DNA of 29,523 bases from Poteriospumella lacustris (GCA_008000375.1 SMOI01000373.1:1-29523); one strand, 5' to 3'; positions 10,401 through 22,784 are shown, counted from the stretch's first letter. Numbers and translations: made by a program. The notes: generated by a model not told the origin, from the sequence alone.

Positions 10401-10854
10401 AACTTGGTCTGGAATTCTGCTGCGATTTTCTGCTCACGTTCGGCTGTTTTCTGTTTTAGTTCATTCAATTGTTGCTGAGCAGCCGCTCGCTCCAATTCAT
10501 GCTTCTTCTGCTGTTTCTCCAGGGCCTTCTCATTGTTAGCCTGTGATTTAATCACATCGGTGTTAGAACATCTTTATGGAAACAGAGAAAGCAAATGTGT
10601 GCTCATACCGCCGCTTGTTTAGCCTCCAACGCCTCTTTGAACTTGCTGATTCGGTTCGCAGCATCGCGAAGAATCTGTTGTACCTCCATTTGATGATTCG
10701 CATTGATTTGTTCAATTTCCAACGCATGATCTTCATTTTTAGTGTTGAGATGATAGATAACTTTCGTCAATTGCGCAATTTTTTTGCTCATTTTGTGATG
10801 AAGATCAGGAAAGACCTCCATGTTGGGCGGAGGTGGAGCACCTTTTGAGCTCAT
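7409..10854 (-). CDS. FAM184-like long coiled-coil protein, 2 exons
   Basis: Exon 1 is 10609-10854 (82 codons) and exon 2 is 7409-10540; the 68-bp intron (GTATGA..ACAG) gives AKQAA/ANNEKALEKQ and a 1125-aa product, close to vertebrate FAM184A. The N-terminus has the family signature, DLHHKMSKKIAQLTKVIYHL then NTKNEDHALEIEQ, followed by IQQILRD-like sequence (here VQQILRDAANRI). From about residue 70 to 1040 it is nearly continuous heptad-rich coiled coil. Near the C-terminus REENYNAKFNRQPNVGVMQV looks like a second conserved motif. The tail is Gly/Met-rich (GGNMMGGMPGMMPGAG) and basic. The molecular role of FAM184 is poorly known; a scaffold or cytoskeletal function is inferred from structure. 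It diverges from the CaMK-like gene. Confidence 0.88.
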
Positions 10855-11357
10855 TTCCTTTCAAATCGCAAAACAATGAAAAAAGAAATTGGTAGTGTTT
10901 CCGGTGTGAAGAATCGCCCAAATGCATTCAATCCAAGGTCTTTGGTCTTCGATACTTTACAGTATTTAGTTTCCTGCGCGACAACAAGACGATGCTATGA
11001 AAAGTGACCGTTTTGTTTCTTCAGTGACGCTGTCGAAAATGGAAGAAACCTCCCTCTCCCAAGTCGTTACCACGGTCATCTGTCGGTTCTAGAGGGGCGT
11101 TTCGCACGTTCTGCGTCTTTTCGTCCGAATATCCCCCATATTTCCTTCCCTCATCACTACCCAGCTACTTGTCGATGTTGATTTCGTGCACAGCATCATC
11201 CATCAACACAGTCAGCGATCGTAACTGCTCAATCTCGAATCGCTGGGCAAAGTATACCTGGTTACAAGCTTTTTATTTTTTGTTTTGCTGCCGTGTTCCT
11301 CAGAATTTTGGTTCAGAGTTATTCCTTTTCTTTTCTGGCTTAGTCAACTGGATCAAA
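10855..11357. promoter_or_regulatory. Divergent intergenic region between FAM184-like and CaMK-like genes
   Basis: 503 bp lie between divergent start codons and should contain both promoters. The kinase frame is open upstream to an ATG at 11175. That stretch contains a GTATAC site (about 11254) and a pyrimidine-rich run ending in CCTCAG (about 11300), so a 5' UTR intron is possible. No clear core promoter motif can be named. Confidence 0.4.
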
Positions 11358-12708
11358 ATGATCGCCAATGTGCAGGATGGAGAGGTGGAACGAAGATATA
11401 AATTTGGTCGCACGCTTGGTCAAGGCACATTTGCTACAGTAAAGCTCGCTACAAACATCGCTGAAAACACGAAATGGGCAGTTAAAATCATCAAGCGTAG
11501 TGCCCTGTCATCCGAAGATGAACAGTCACTGCGAATGGAGATCCAGATTCTTCAACTCACAAATCACGCAAATATTGTTTCCGTGAAGGAAGTTTTTTAT
11601 TGCAAGAACTACGTCTACTTAGTCATGGATTTGATGACTGGTGGCGAACTATTCGATCGAATCGTCACGAAGGATCACTATTCAGAGCAGGAAGCCAAAA
11701 CAGCGCTGCAACAAATCGTGGTAGCGATTAAGTACTGCCACGAAAAGAACATTGTCCACAGGTGTGTATTGTCAAATTGAGTGGACTTCTCTTGAGTTGC
11801 TTTAACCAATGTTGCTGTCGTGCTTCCTTTCTTACAGAGATTTGAAACCAGAGAACATTTTGTATCAAAGCCCGGCTGATGATGCGCCTCTGAAAATTGC
11901 AGACTTTGGACTAGCCACCCTTATTAGGCCGAATCAGTTGATGACGGTCGCATGCGGAACTCCTGGATATGTCGCACCAGAAATTCTCCGTGGAATAGCT
12001 TATGGACGTGAAGTTGACATCTGGTCCATAGGGGTGATCCTATACATTTTGTTGTGTGGGTTTCCACCTTTTTACGATGACAACAACAAAAAATTGTTCG
12101 CGCAAATTGTGAACGCCCGATATTCCTTCCCGGATCCTTATTGGACGAATATATCTCCTTTGGCCAAGGACTTAGTGTCAAAACTTCTGGTTATCGATCC
12201 AAAGAAACGATTAACATGCGATGAGATATTACGTCACTCGTGGATGTTGGAAGATGGTCGAAACATGAGTTTAGACCATTTCAGACCAAATATGAAATCG
12301 TTCAACGCTCGCCGACGCTTCCGCAGTGCAATTCGAGCGGTACAACTTACTCAGCTATTGCATCGAACGGCACGATCTTCGAAAGGGGCCGTCAACACAG
12401 AAAACCCTTCCCTTTTGGATGTTGTCGAGAATACAGACAGCGTTGGGCGCACCAACTCTATCCTCAGTGTAGATCTACCAAGTGAAACCAGCTTTCAGAA
12501 ACCGGTATCAACAGAAGGCGAAACGGAGAACACCAGCTTTCAGAGCTCTCGTGCAGAAAGTGACAGTCAGCAGTTACCTCCCAAGACTGTCGCCAAAAGT
12601 ATAGAAACGCCAACACCTGCCAATGAATCAAATGCCAATACTTCTGTCCCAACTGCTACTGCTATTGGCAGTGAAACGCCATCTCAAATTGCGGTAAAAG
12701 TTTCGTGA
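11358..12708 (+). CDS. CaMK-like Ser/Thr protein kinase, 2 exons
   Basis: Exons 11358-11761 and 11838-12708 (76-bp intron GTGTGT..ACAG, splitting the HRD arginine codon) give 424 aa. Kinase motifs are complete: glycine loop LGQGTFATV (20-28; third Gly replaced by Ala), VAIK-type Lys43, HRDLKPEN (Asp136), DFG (Asp157), CGTPGYVAPE (174-183, Thr176 as likely activation-loop phosphosite) and DIWSIGVILYILLCGFPPF. After the catalytic domain, a basic helix, FNARRRFRSAIRAVQL (290-305), is placed where CaMKI/DCLK-type kinases have their autoinhibitory and calmodulin-binding segment. The remaining 110 residues are Ser/Thr-rich. ATG 11358 is preferred because it lies just before the kinase fold; an in-frame ATG at 11175 would add 61 partly hydrophobic residues. 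Substrates are unknown. Confidence 0.93.
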
Positions 12709-13249
12709 CCACGGCTTTCGTTTTAGTATTCTCGACCTCGATCAACAACGTGTATTTTTTCTTACGGTTTTTTCATTCTTTCTTAACGTCCAATAAATTA
12801 TTTAACGTTTGTATTTGTTATTGTGTTGGTAATTGCTTGCCTTTTTTGAACCGCTATAGGTTGCATCTCATCGGCTTTCAATGGATAGCCTTCGCGACGA
12901 GATGTGTTCAAAATACAAGGTCGATTACCAACAGCTTATGCACATAATTTACGAATAGAAATGTTAAATAATTTATTGGACGGTTAAAACGAATGAATTC
13001 CGTTGTGTCTCTTCTAACGTTGGGTGTCACACTCTTGTTTTACAGGTAGTACGAATGAAATGCCAATCGACTACCACGTTGAGCATATTTGGGTATCTAG
13101 CTTTTCTGGGAAAGTGGGGTGATAAATTTGAAAGCGACTCTAGGCTTGGGGTTTGGACTCGTTGAACAAAGCCAATCGTCAGTACATATAACTCCGACTC
13201 ATCCACAATACGAATTTCCAATACGGCTTGCCGAGATCTTTCATGAAAA
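12709..13249. other. Intergenic, kinase 3' flank and kinesin promoter region
   Basis: 541 bp, A/T-rich in the first half with a possible poly(A) signal (12792-12797). No ORF or RNA gene is evident. The kinesin start at 13250 has an A-rich context (catgaaaaATGg). Confidence 0.5.
12792..12797 (+). promoter_or_regulatory. Possible polyadenylation signal AATAAA for the kinase gene
   Basis: A canonical AATAAA hexamer lies 84 nt after the kinase stop codon in an A/T-rich 3' flank. Protists vary in poly(A) signal use, so this is tentative. Confidence 0.35.
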
Positions 13250-16200
13250 ATGGATGATCAATCGGAGCCGGTTCACGTCTTTGTCCGGATTCGGCCGGAA
13301 AATGAGATGGAAGCAAAGCTTCCTCCGGCGTCCCCACAGCGTGGAGCTTGGAATGGAAATTCAAATTCCCCTCTAGTTGGAAGGACAAATGTCTCTCCCG
13401 GATGCTGTATTGTTGCAACAGATGATAAGACCATTCGGCTGATGGCTCCGGATGGAATCTATTCAACAAGAAAGAGCGTATCAGCGGTGGATGACAAATT
13501 CTATTCGTTTGACAAGGTGTTTTTGGAAGACTCTACGCAGGAAGAAATCTATGAGTTCGTTTCCGAGCAAGTTCTTGCTACAGTTCGTGGATATAACTCG
13601 ACAATTTTCGCCTACGGTGTGACCGGATCTGGTAAATCGTTCACAATGACCGGAAACAAACAAAGTCCTGGCATTATCCCTCGTGCGATTGGAGATATTT
13701 TCCGGCATATTGATCAGGCCGCCGCTGAGAGCGATATTTTCTTTTATGTTCGTCTCAGTTATGTGGAGTTATACAACAATTCCTTCCGCAATCTCTTGGA
13801 AGGCGTATCGAAAGAAATGACCCTGAACAAGTCTACCGCCAGTGCAAATGCGAGCAGTTTTTTCAGTGAAATGGATGACCTAGAAGCTTATGAGGCTCAT
13901 CTTGGTCCAACATTCGCCTATGCACGTGCTACATCAGCTGCAGTGCTTAAGGAATATCCTGGGCAAACGTTTCGCTCAGACAAGATCGAAGTTCGTGAAA
14001 CACAAAATGCCGGTGTCTTCTTGTCTGGACCCAATTTGCGCTTTCCCGTCACTTCAGCCGTTGAGGCTTTTCAGTTGATCAATAAGGGAAATAAAATGCG
14101 TGCTGTTTCCTCGACAAACTGCAATGATCAATCGTCACGGTAAGAAATCCATTCCGTGACCTTCGCTTCTCTACCTGCACATCATCGCATAAACCATCTC
14201 GGTTGTTTCATGTAGGAGTCACGCCATTCTAACCTTCCACGTGGAGAGTAGACTCATGGGCAGTCCGATTATTTCTGATCCTTCTTCCAAACCAGAAATG
14301 CGCATCGGTAAGATCCACTTGGTGGATTTGGCTGGTAGTGAACGATTGGCGTTGTCCGGTGCGGAAGGAGAAACGTTGGTGGAAACGAAAAATATCAACT
14401 CTTCGTTGACTGCTTTGGGAGATGTGTTATCCGCCTTATCAAAGAATGCAACTGCTCAAAATCACCAGGCAAAAGTGGCTTTGCGAGCCTCAGTGAGTCG
14501 TTCGTTTGACGGCAGTGTCGCGGACAAGACCGTCCCTTCCCAGTACCCGATTCCCTATCGTAACTCCAAGCTGACTCATCTCTTGAAGGATTCCTTGGGT
14601 GGCAACTCTAAGACGGTGATGATCACCAACATCCGCAAATCCAACGAGTATTACCAGCAAACCATGATTTCGTTGATGTACGCGTCTCGTGCGAAGAAAG
14701 TCCGCAATCGCACGAGTATCAATCGCAATGTGATCGGAGATTCCATGATTCACACCGTCAACACGGAGATTGAACGTTTGAAGAAAAGCTTAGAAGATCG
14801 TTCGCGCGAATTCGACCGCTTGCGTTTGGTGCACATGAAAGACTCCAAGGAGAACATGGCCTTGAAGTCTCGTTTGGAAGAAATGAAAGCTGCCAATGAA
14901 TCGGAGAAGAAAATGCTGGAACAACAAGTCTCTCAATTGATTGTCTCGCAAGCTGGTCATTTAGCGTCGCAAAAGGAGAAAATTGCCCAGTTGCAAACAG
15001 CATTGCAAGATGAATTGACGATGAGTCAGAATCGCATCGCTGAACAAGAGCAGGAGATCAAATGGCTGAAGAAAGCGCTCGATGAATCGAATCAATTCGC
15101 GTCACAAGATCAAATCCAGCAGTTACAACATGCGATTGACGTCTGGCAAGATCAAGCCAAAACGGCACATCATGAGTTGACGGTCGTCTTGGGACAAGCC
15201 GAAGAATTGAAGACGTTGAATACGACGTTGCAAGCGAAAATCAAAGATTTGGAATTGTCCAAGAAACAATTGACTGAAGAACTCAACGAACGGTCCAATG
15301 AATGTGCCGATTTGACGGACAAGTTGTACAAGACCATGAAAGAGAAAGAGGCCATCAAAGCGGAACAAGAAGCTGCACAGCATGCGTATGAAGACGCACG
15401 TGCCGCGTTGAAAGATCAGATTCAAGTGATCAAGGATCGTGATTTGGTGTTGACCGACAATACCGTGCTCATTGATTCGTTACGTGCAGAACTCGCTGCT
15501 GCCAATGACCGCATGCGTACGGATGGCAATGAATTGCGAACGCACAATCAACAGTTGGCTTCGAAAGTCTCCGATTTGGAACGTGAAAAGGTCGATTTGG
15601 CCGCCAAATTGAACACGGCGTTGCGGAGCTTGGAAAAGAAATCACAACAAATGATCGAAGACGCCAATTCGAAACTGTTGGAACACGATCAACGTGCCAG
15701 TGATGCAGAAACGGCCAATCGTCGTCTGCGTGATGAATTGGATCGTTTGCGCAGTGATTATCAAGAATTGAAGTCGATTCATGAAAGCAAAATGACCCAG
15801 AAGGAAAAATCCATGGAAGAGGCACGCAAACAATACGACCAAGAGCATCGTCTGGTCGCTGAACATGCTGCCCATGTTTTGTCCCTCGAAGGTGAAAACG
15901 AGTCCCTCAAAGACAAAATCGCGAAATTGCAGTTGAAAATCAAGGACAAGGCCGAAGCCCATACGAAGACGTTGGAAGATTTACAAACGGCGATTCAGAA
16001 GTTGGAAAAGGACTTGAAAGAAGCCAAACACGCGAAAGAAGAAGAACGTGCGCATATGATGGCCGAATTTGAAAAGATTTTGCAAGAAAAGCGTCTGCTG
16101 CACAAGACGGAATTGCAAGGGCTGCATGAGCAGTTTGAACGTACCCTGGCGAGCAAAGAGCGGGATGTCCAACTGTTGGAAGAGAAACACGATCGCGACC

Positions 16201-19200
16201 TCAAGGAGAAAGACATTCAATGTCAAAGTCGTATTCGTGACGCGGAATCCAAAGTGCGACAAGAGATGGCCTCCGAAGTCGACGAAGGGGTCGTGAAACT
16301 CACCGAACGACATCGTCAAGAAATCGCGCATTTGAAGGAAGTACATGCGCAAGAATTGCAAGAAGCGCATACATCGATGCGTTCCATGTTGATCAAGCAG
16401 AAGGAAGAAGCGATCACCGATTTGGAAGCGAAATTGGAAACGATTCACCAAGCGAAATTGTCCGCCGAATTGGAAATTCAGAAGCAAACGTTACAACGCG
16501 AGTCGAACGAACGTTGGGAAGCCACGATACAACGTACGAAGGACGATTACGAGCAAAAGATTGCAGCCTTGCTGGAAGCACGCGAGGAAGAACGTCGTCG
16601 TTTGTTGGAGGACTGGCAAAAGACCACCGACAACGACAAGACACGTGCCCTGGCCGACTTGGAACGAACCTTGACCAAGCAACACAATGACCTTCTCGCC
16701 GCCACCACCGAACGTTTCCAACAAGAAATACGCGACAAAGAATTGGAATTCCAGAAATCGTTGGCGGAACGTTCCTCGAACGACGTGAAGAAGGCCATTG
16801 CGTTGGAACGTGAATTGCTCACGTTGCAATACGACGATGAGAAGGCCCGAGCGTTGAACGAATTGAAAACGAAACTGATGATCGAGTTCAATGCCAATTT
16901 ACAAGCGACCCGCAATGCGCTGGCCGAAGAACGATCGAAGACGATGCAAGAACTGGAACAAACCTCTTCCGCCATTTTGGACGAGAAAGACGCGACCATT
17001 GCGCAGTTGACGAGTCAATTGAAGCAATTGTCGTCGTCGCATCGCGATGAACTGTCCAAGGCGCTCTTTGACCAGCAGTTGGGTATGTTGGAGAAATCCA
17101 ACACCGAATTGGAACGTATTCGTGGGGAATATGCCGAGCGGGAATTGAAACACCAAGCGGAATTGAATGCCCTGTACAAGGCCAACGCGGACGATTTGAC
17201 GAAACAACGGTTGGAATTGGAAGAAGCCCACGAACAAATCACCGAAGCCTTACGTGATGAACTACGTACCGTCCGTGAGAAATTGCGGGAGGCGTTGGAA
17301 ATGAAAGCCTCGAGTCAAAATGTCGAAGTGGCGTTGCGGTTGGAGCATCAGAAGCAACTCGACGAATTGCTCAGTGTGAAACTGGTGGAAGCTCGTGCCA
17401 ATTACGACTCCGCGTTGACGAAAGTGCAAAAGCAACATGCGGACGAATTGGTCCGATTGCGTACGACGATGGATCAGCTGGAACAAGAATACGCGTCCAA
17501 ATACGACGACAAGGAACAACAACGGGTGCAAGACCTCGATCGATTGCGTCAACAGTTACTCGATCGGCAGGCGAAAGAAATCCAACAGCTGCGTCAACAA
17601 TGGGCCGACGACACGGATCACCATCATCAAACGGCGCTGTTGGCGAAGGAGGATGAGAACAAGAAAGAACGGGCGGAATTGCGTGCGCAATTGGCCGCCA
17701 AGAGTCACTCGATTCAAGAATTGGAAGAGAAAATCGAGTCCGCGAACCAATCGTTGATCGATTTGACCGTCAAATACAATCGCGAACGTGTCGAATACGT
17801 CGAATCGTACAAAGCGAAACAAGCGCAACAAGATCAAGCCCATCGGGAGGCATTAGAACGTGCGGAAACGGCGCATGCTAAGGCCATTGCCGAGTTACGG
17901 GCCAGCCACATGGAACAAGTCCAAGCGTTGCGGGAAGAAATGTCGCACTCGTTCGTCAAACAATTCGGCGACAGTGAACAAATGCAACGTCAAAAGGATG
18001 AATTCTATCAACAAGAAATGGCGCGGCTGCGGAAGGAATTGCAAGAGATGACGCAATCGCGTCACGAAGACACCTCGCAGTTGGAACAAGAGATGCGGGA
18101 GTCGTTGAAGACCATTGCCGCGTTGAACGAGGAAATCCAAGCGAACAAGTTGCGTTGGTCGAATGAGAAAGAGCGATTGCGGTTGTCGTTGGAGGATGGA
18201 TTCGCTGTGACCTTGGCGCAGGATCGATTGGAACATGATCGCGCCATGGCCGCCATGAAAGAACGGTATGAACGGCAGATTGCGCAGCTGCAAGAGCACA
18301 CGGAGGATTCGAAAACGACCCATGACTCCTTGATCACCGCGCTGCGCACCCAATTGCAAGAAACGAAGCGTACAAATCAAGCCGAAGTGGAACGACTGCA
18401 AACGTCGTTGGTGCAAGCGGAAGAACGGTTGGAACAAATGGAAGCGACGACGAAACGGGAACGCGACCAGTTGTTGGCACGTATGGAACGTGACAAGGTG
18501 GCCTCGCAGGCGCAACATGAAGAATCCGTCGCCTTTGAACGTCAACAGGCCCAAGAGTTGATGGATCGTCGGTTGCAAGATCAAAAGGAACGTTTCGAAC
18601 GTAGTGTCCGCGCCTTGGAAGAGCAACTGGCGCAAGAGAAAACCACCGCCGCCGAGAAGATTCGGGCGTTGCAAGAGGAACTGCACATGAGCGCGAAAGA
18701 ACGAGAATTGTTGTTGGAAGAGAAAATCGCGCACTTCGATGACACCCTCGCCCAAACGAAGGCCGCGCATGCCCTGGCCATTCGCCAATTGGAAGAAGAT
18801 TTCGACCGTCGTCAAGACGAAACGGAAGAGGCGCTGCATCAATTGCGCTTGCAATTGCAACAGGAGAAAGACCGCGCCAAGGAATTGCACCAAGAACAAG
18901 AACAACTCTTGGATGTGAAAGAGAGCATCATCCAGGAATTGAGTACGAAGCAATCGACGTTGAAAGACCAACTGAACGATGCACGCCATGAGAACGAGGC
19001 CCTGCAGCGGGTGATTGATGAGAAAGAAGACCAATTGTCGACGCAACAACAAGCCTTTGCCAACGACATGGCCCAGCTGCGTCAACAACACGAGAAGGCC
19101 CTGACCAAACTCACCACGGAGCATCAAACGGCCATCGAAGAGCTGCAAACGACCCATGTGGAAGAAACACGCAAGTTGAAACGCCTGCTGGAGAATGAAA

Positions 19201-22200
19201 TCGCCTCGTTGAAACATGGCTTGGACGTCGCGTCCGCCGAAGCCGCACGGAACATCGACGACGTCGAACGGCGGTATCAAGCCGAACTGGCGAAGAAGAA
19301 CGCCGAAGTCGAAAGCAAACGCCAAATGGTGGAGAATCTGAAAGAGGAAAACATTCGCGCGATGGAAGCGATGCAGGGCGATCTGGGTGCGCAGATGCAA
19401 GAGGCTCGTCGTGCCGCGATTCGTGCGAAGGACATCGAACTGGCCGAAGTGCGGCATCAGTTGGAAGATGCGGAAGCCTTGACGGTGACGGAACGTACCG
19501 CGAAAGATGCGTTGCAACGTCAATTGCGGGCCTTGGAACGGGACAAACAACAGTTGCAAGAAGAAATGGATGCGTTGCGTCAAGCGCATTCAGAGGATAC
19601 CACCCGAGCGTTGACCGAGTTGAAAGCACAACACGCCAAGGCCTTGGAATTGGTGAAACGCAACGAAGAAATGAAATCGCAACAAGCGCACGAAGATCAC
19701 CGTGACGAGGTCCAGGCCCTGCAATCGCGTATTGAATTCTTAGAATCACGGGGACGGGACCAAGAGAAGAAACACCAAGAGCAACGGGAACACGTCGAGA
19801 CGTTGGAGAAACGGCTGAAACAAGCACAACAAGAGATTGACCAATGGAAAGAGAAAATGACGCACCAAGAGAAAGAGACGCACCAACGTGCCCAACACAT
19901 GCAACAGAATCATGATGTGACGTTGCAAGCCTTGCAAGCGCAAGTCAGTCAATTGGAATCGGAGAAACAAGGTCTCGCGAATGACTTGCGCCAACATGAA
20001 ACCGATCATACGCGTCAATTGAACCGGTACGAACAATTGATGGAAGAACAAGCGCAACAACATGCCGATGCCCTGAACGAAGCTCTGGAGGATCAAAAGA
20101 AAGCCCTGCAAGAAGAGTATTTGAATTCGATTCGGCAACAAATCGATTTGGTCGTGTCGATGATTCAAGCGCAAGCGTCCGGTGGGGGCGGCAGCAAATC
20201 GTCGGAGAAATATTTGCAAGAATTGCAGAGCCGTTTCATGGATTTGGTACAAGATTTGCCGGATTTATGGAAGCAACGTCACGGTGTCTCCATTCAAGAG
20301 AAGCTGCAGGCCTTGCAATCGAACAACAATGCAGGATCGTCGAATTTGCGTTCGTCGGTACCGCGTACGCCTATTCACATCCTCGCCGATGCCTCGGTCG
20401 ACTTTGAGAGCCGCGACATCATCCCGCCGTATTTCGAAGCGGCCAAACCATCAGCGGCATCCGGTGCTGCCGGTGGTGGTGGTGGCTTGGCCCGTGGTGC
20501 CAGTGGTAGCAATGGTTACCTCGGGGGCAAGGGCAAAGCCGGTGCCAACGGTGGTGGTGGTGTTGGTCAAGGGGCGAGCAAAGAGCCTGCGCCTTGGAGT
20601 TCCCCGTCGTTGCGTGCATCGCCGACGGATCAATTGATTGCGGCGATTTTGGATGGCGATGTGCAAGGCATTCGTGCGGTGGTCCGTTCGAAAGGAGAAG
20701 ATTTACGTTCCGAGTTTTGGTCGGATTTGGCAAAGTCGGTGCTGCCGATTCACCGCGCGATTTCGGGTTTGCACTTCCATGGCTCGGAGAAGTTGTTGAT
20801 CGCGACGATTGAAGTGTTGGTGCAATTGGGTGGCGATATCAACGCGATTGATCACGCGGGCAACTCGGTCTTGCACAAGGCGATTCAAGTGTGCACGTCG
20901 AAGTCGGCGGCGGCGGTGGTGCAATGTCTGTTGAACCGGGGCGCCGATCCTCGCTTGGTGAACAAGGAAGGGGATACGCCGTTGCATGCGGAATGTCGTC
21001 GGGTGCGTACGGCGTCGGTGGAGGTGATTGAAGCGTTGTTGGCGGCGGGCGCCGATGCCAACGTGAAGAATCCCCACAATTTGTCGTTGACGCCGTTGAC
21101 GTTGGTGCTGCTGCGGGGCGCCTCGACGACGCCCACGGGGATGTCGGTGATTTATCCGTTGGGCAAATCGGCCAGTGTGGTGGATCCACTGATGCTCCCC
21201 AATGGCAGTCCGAATGCTGGCAATCCGGGCTTACGCTACGCGGAAGAGCCCGCGGATGTGGTGGCGTCGTCGTCTGGCGGCGGTCAAAACCAACCGAAAT
21301 CGTCGAGTCGTAAGACGTGGTTGAAAGCCGCCGAGTTGTTGGTGAAGTCGGGTGCGTATTGGGAGGCGAATTGGCGCAGTCCACACGGCTGTACCCAATT
21401 GCATTTGCTCTTGGCCGCTTTCCCACCGTCGCGTGAAGACTCGGCGATCTACCGCGCCTTGTTGAAGTCGGCGTTGGATGCCGGTGTCAACCCGGCGCAC
21501 GAAGATCAGAAAGGACGCAATGCGTTGTTTGTGCTTTCTGAACAAATGGCCGTGACGCCGTCCGATCAAGTGCCCGACGCGCCGCGTTTGATTCACATTT
21601 TGATTGAAGCGTCGAGTGTGATGACCCCGCAGCAACAACAGTACGGCATTGGTGGCTCCGACCGTACGGGGCGTACCATCTTCGATATCCATGAAACCGT
21701 CCCGCATTCGTGTTTGCACGCGTGCAAGTCGTTGTTGGTACAAGCGACGAGTAAAGCCGCGGCCGTGTCTGCCGCGTCCGGGTACCGTGGATTGCCACCG
21801 TCGTTGGGTGTGAGTCATTCGTCGACTGCGTTGATTGGGGCGGGCAGTGGTATTGGCGGTGGTATTGGTGGTGCCGCGGGGTACGATTGGGAGAAAGAGC
21901 GCACGGCGTCGAAGGTATCGTCGGCGATGATTGCTCAGATGACTGCCCATGGCAACAGTCGTGCGACGTCTCCCCGTGCCAGTCAAGCGATGAATCTACC
22001 GTCGTATCCCGCCTCCCAGCAACAACATCAGCATCAGCATCAGCATCATCGCGCTGGAGGAAACCCTCCGCGTCCTCCGTCGAGTTATTTCGATGGCGAT
22101 GATGACGACAGTGACGACGGTGGTCTGGCCACCGGTCTGTCGCATCATCGTCGACGACCTTCGTCGAGTAGCGCTGTCTCCAGCAACGGTGGCGGTGGCG

Positions 22201-22298
22201 GCGGTGCAGGCGGCTTGCACATGCAGTTGCCAGGGTCGCAAAGTCATTCTCGACGACCATCCGCATCCTCCGCCACGGGGTTAACTCCTCGTTGGTAA
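13250..22298 (+). CDS. Giant N-terminal-motor kinesin with long coiled coil and C-terminal ankyrin repeats, 2 exons
   Basis: Exons 13250-14139 and 14216-22298 (76-bp intron GTAAGA..GTAG, inside the SSRSH codons) give 2990 aa. The motor (about 1-460) begins VHVFVRIRP and has P-loop GVTGSGKS (123-130), switch I NDQSSRSHAI (about 293-302), switch II HLVDLAGSER (about 329-338) and YRNSKLTHLLKDSLGGNSKT. It is over 100 residues longer than usual, with extra sequence before the VRETQNAGVFLSG strand and in loop L12. Residues about 475-2280 are almost continuous coiled coil. A Gly/Ser-rich linker follows, then about five ankyrin repeats (about 2430-2810; e.g. GNSVLHKAIQ, LLNRGADPRLVNKEGDTPLH, LLAAGADANVKN). 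The tail is disordered and rich in Gly, Ser, His and Gln. An ATP-driven, probably plus-end-directed microtubule motor; the subfamily is not assigned, and ankyrin repeats as a cargo-binding tail are inferred. Confidence 0.92.
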
Positions 22299-22784
22299 GA
22301 CCCCAGGGAGACGCCAGCTTCACGTGTCATCATCGTTCATACTAAACAAGATTCGTTCATGAGATTTGTTGGTTTTGTTTTGTTTTGTTTTTCTTCTTTG
22401 TTTCGCTTCGGTTTGGTTTCTGTGCTTCCGGTGTCGTTCGTTCGTCATTGTTCAGTGTTGTTGACGTGCTATTTGTGGTGGGGAAGGAGACAGGAGGCGT
22501 AAGAAAGAGGTTCACAACAGCCGAGTAGAGTTACATCGTTGCTCTCGATCCATTCTCTCTCGAACACTCGTTTGTGTCTTGTCGTTGCCTGTCTCTCCGC
22601 CGCGCACGCTCTCTCATTTCACTCTGGGTAACGTAGAAGTCGTGTGGATTGAAACCCATTGTTTTCATGTGTCGCGTCTGTGTGTTTCCCCTCGGCGTTT
22701 TTTGCTCTGATTCGGTGGTGTCGTGCCACGTTGACCTCGTGTCTGTCGTCGTCTCTGTCCGTTGGACTCTGTAGCGCCTGTCTG

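Noticed and set aside
17895-19589. A 564-codon open frame antisense to the kinesin rod, and other long antisense frames (7268-8137, 15981-16487, 21231-21986)
   Set aside because: These arise because the sense codons are TTG, CAA, GAA and similar, whose complements lack stops. The translations are low-complexity (Leu/Phe/Gln/Arg) with no domain.
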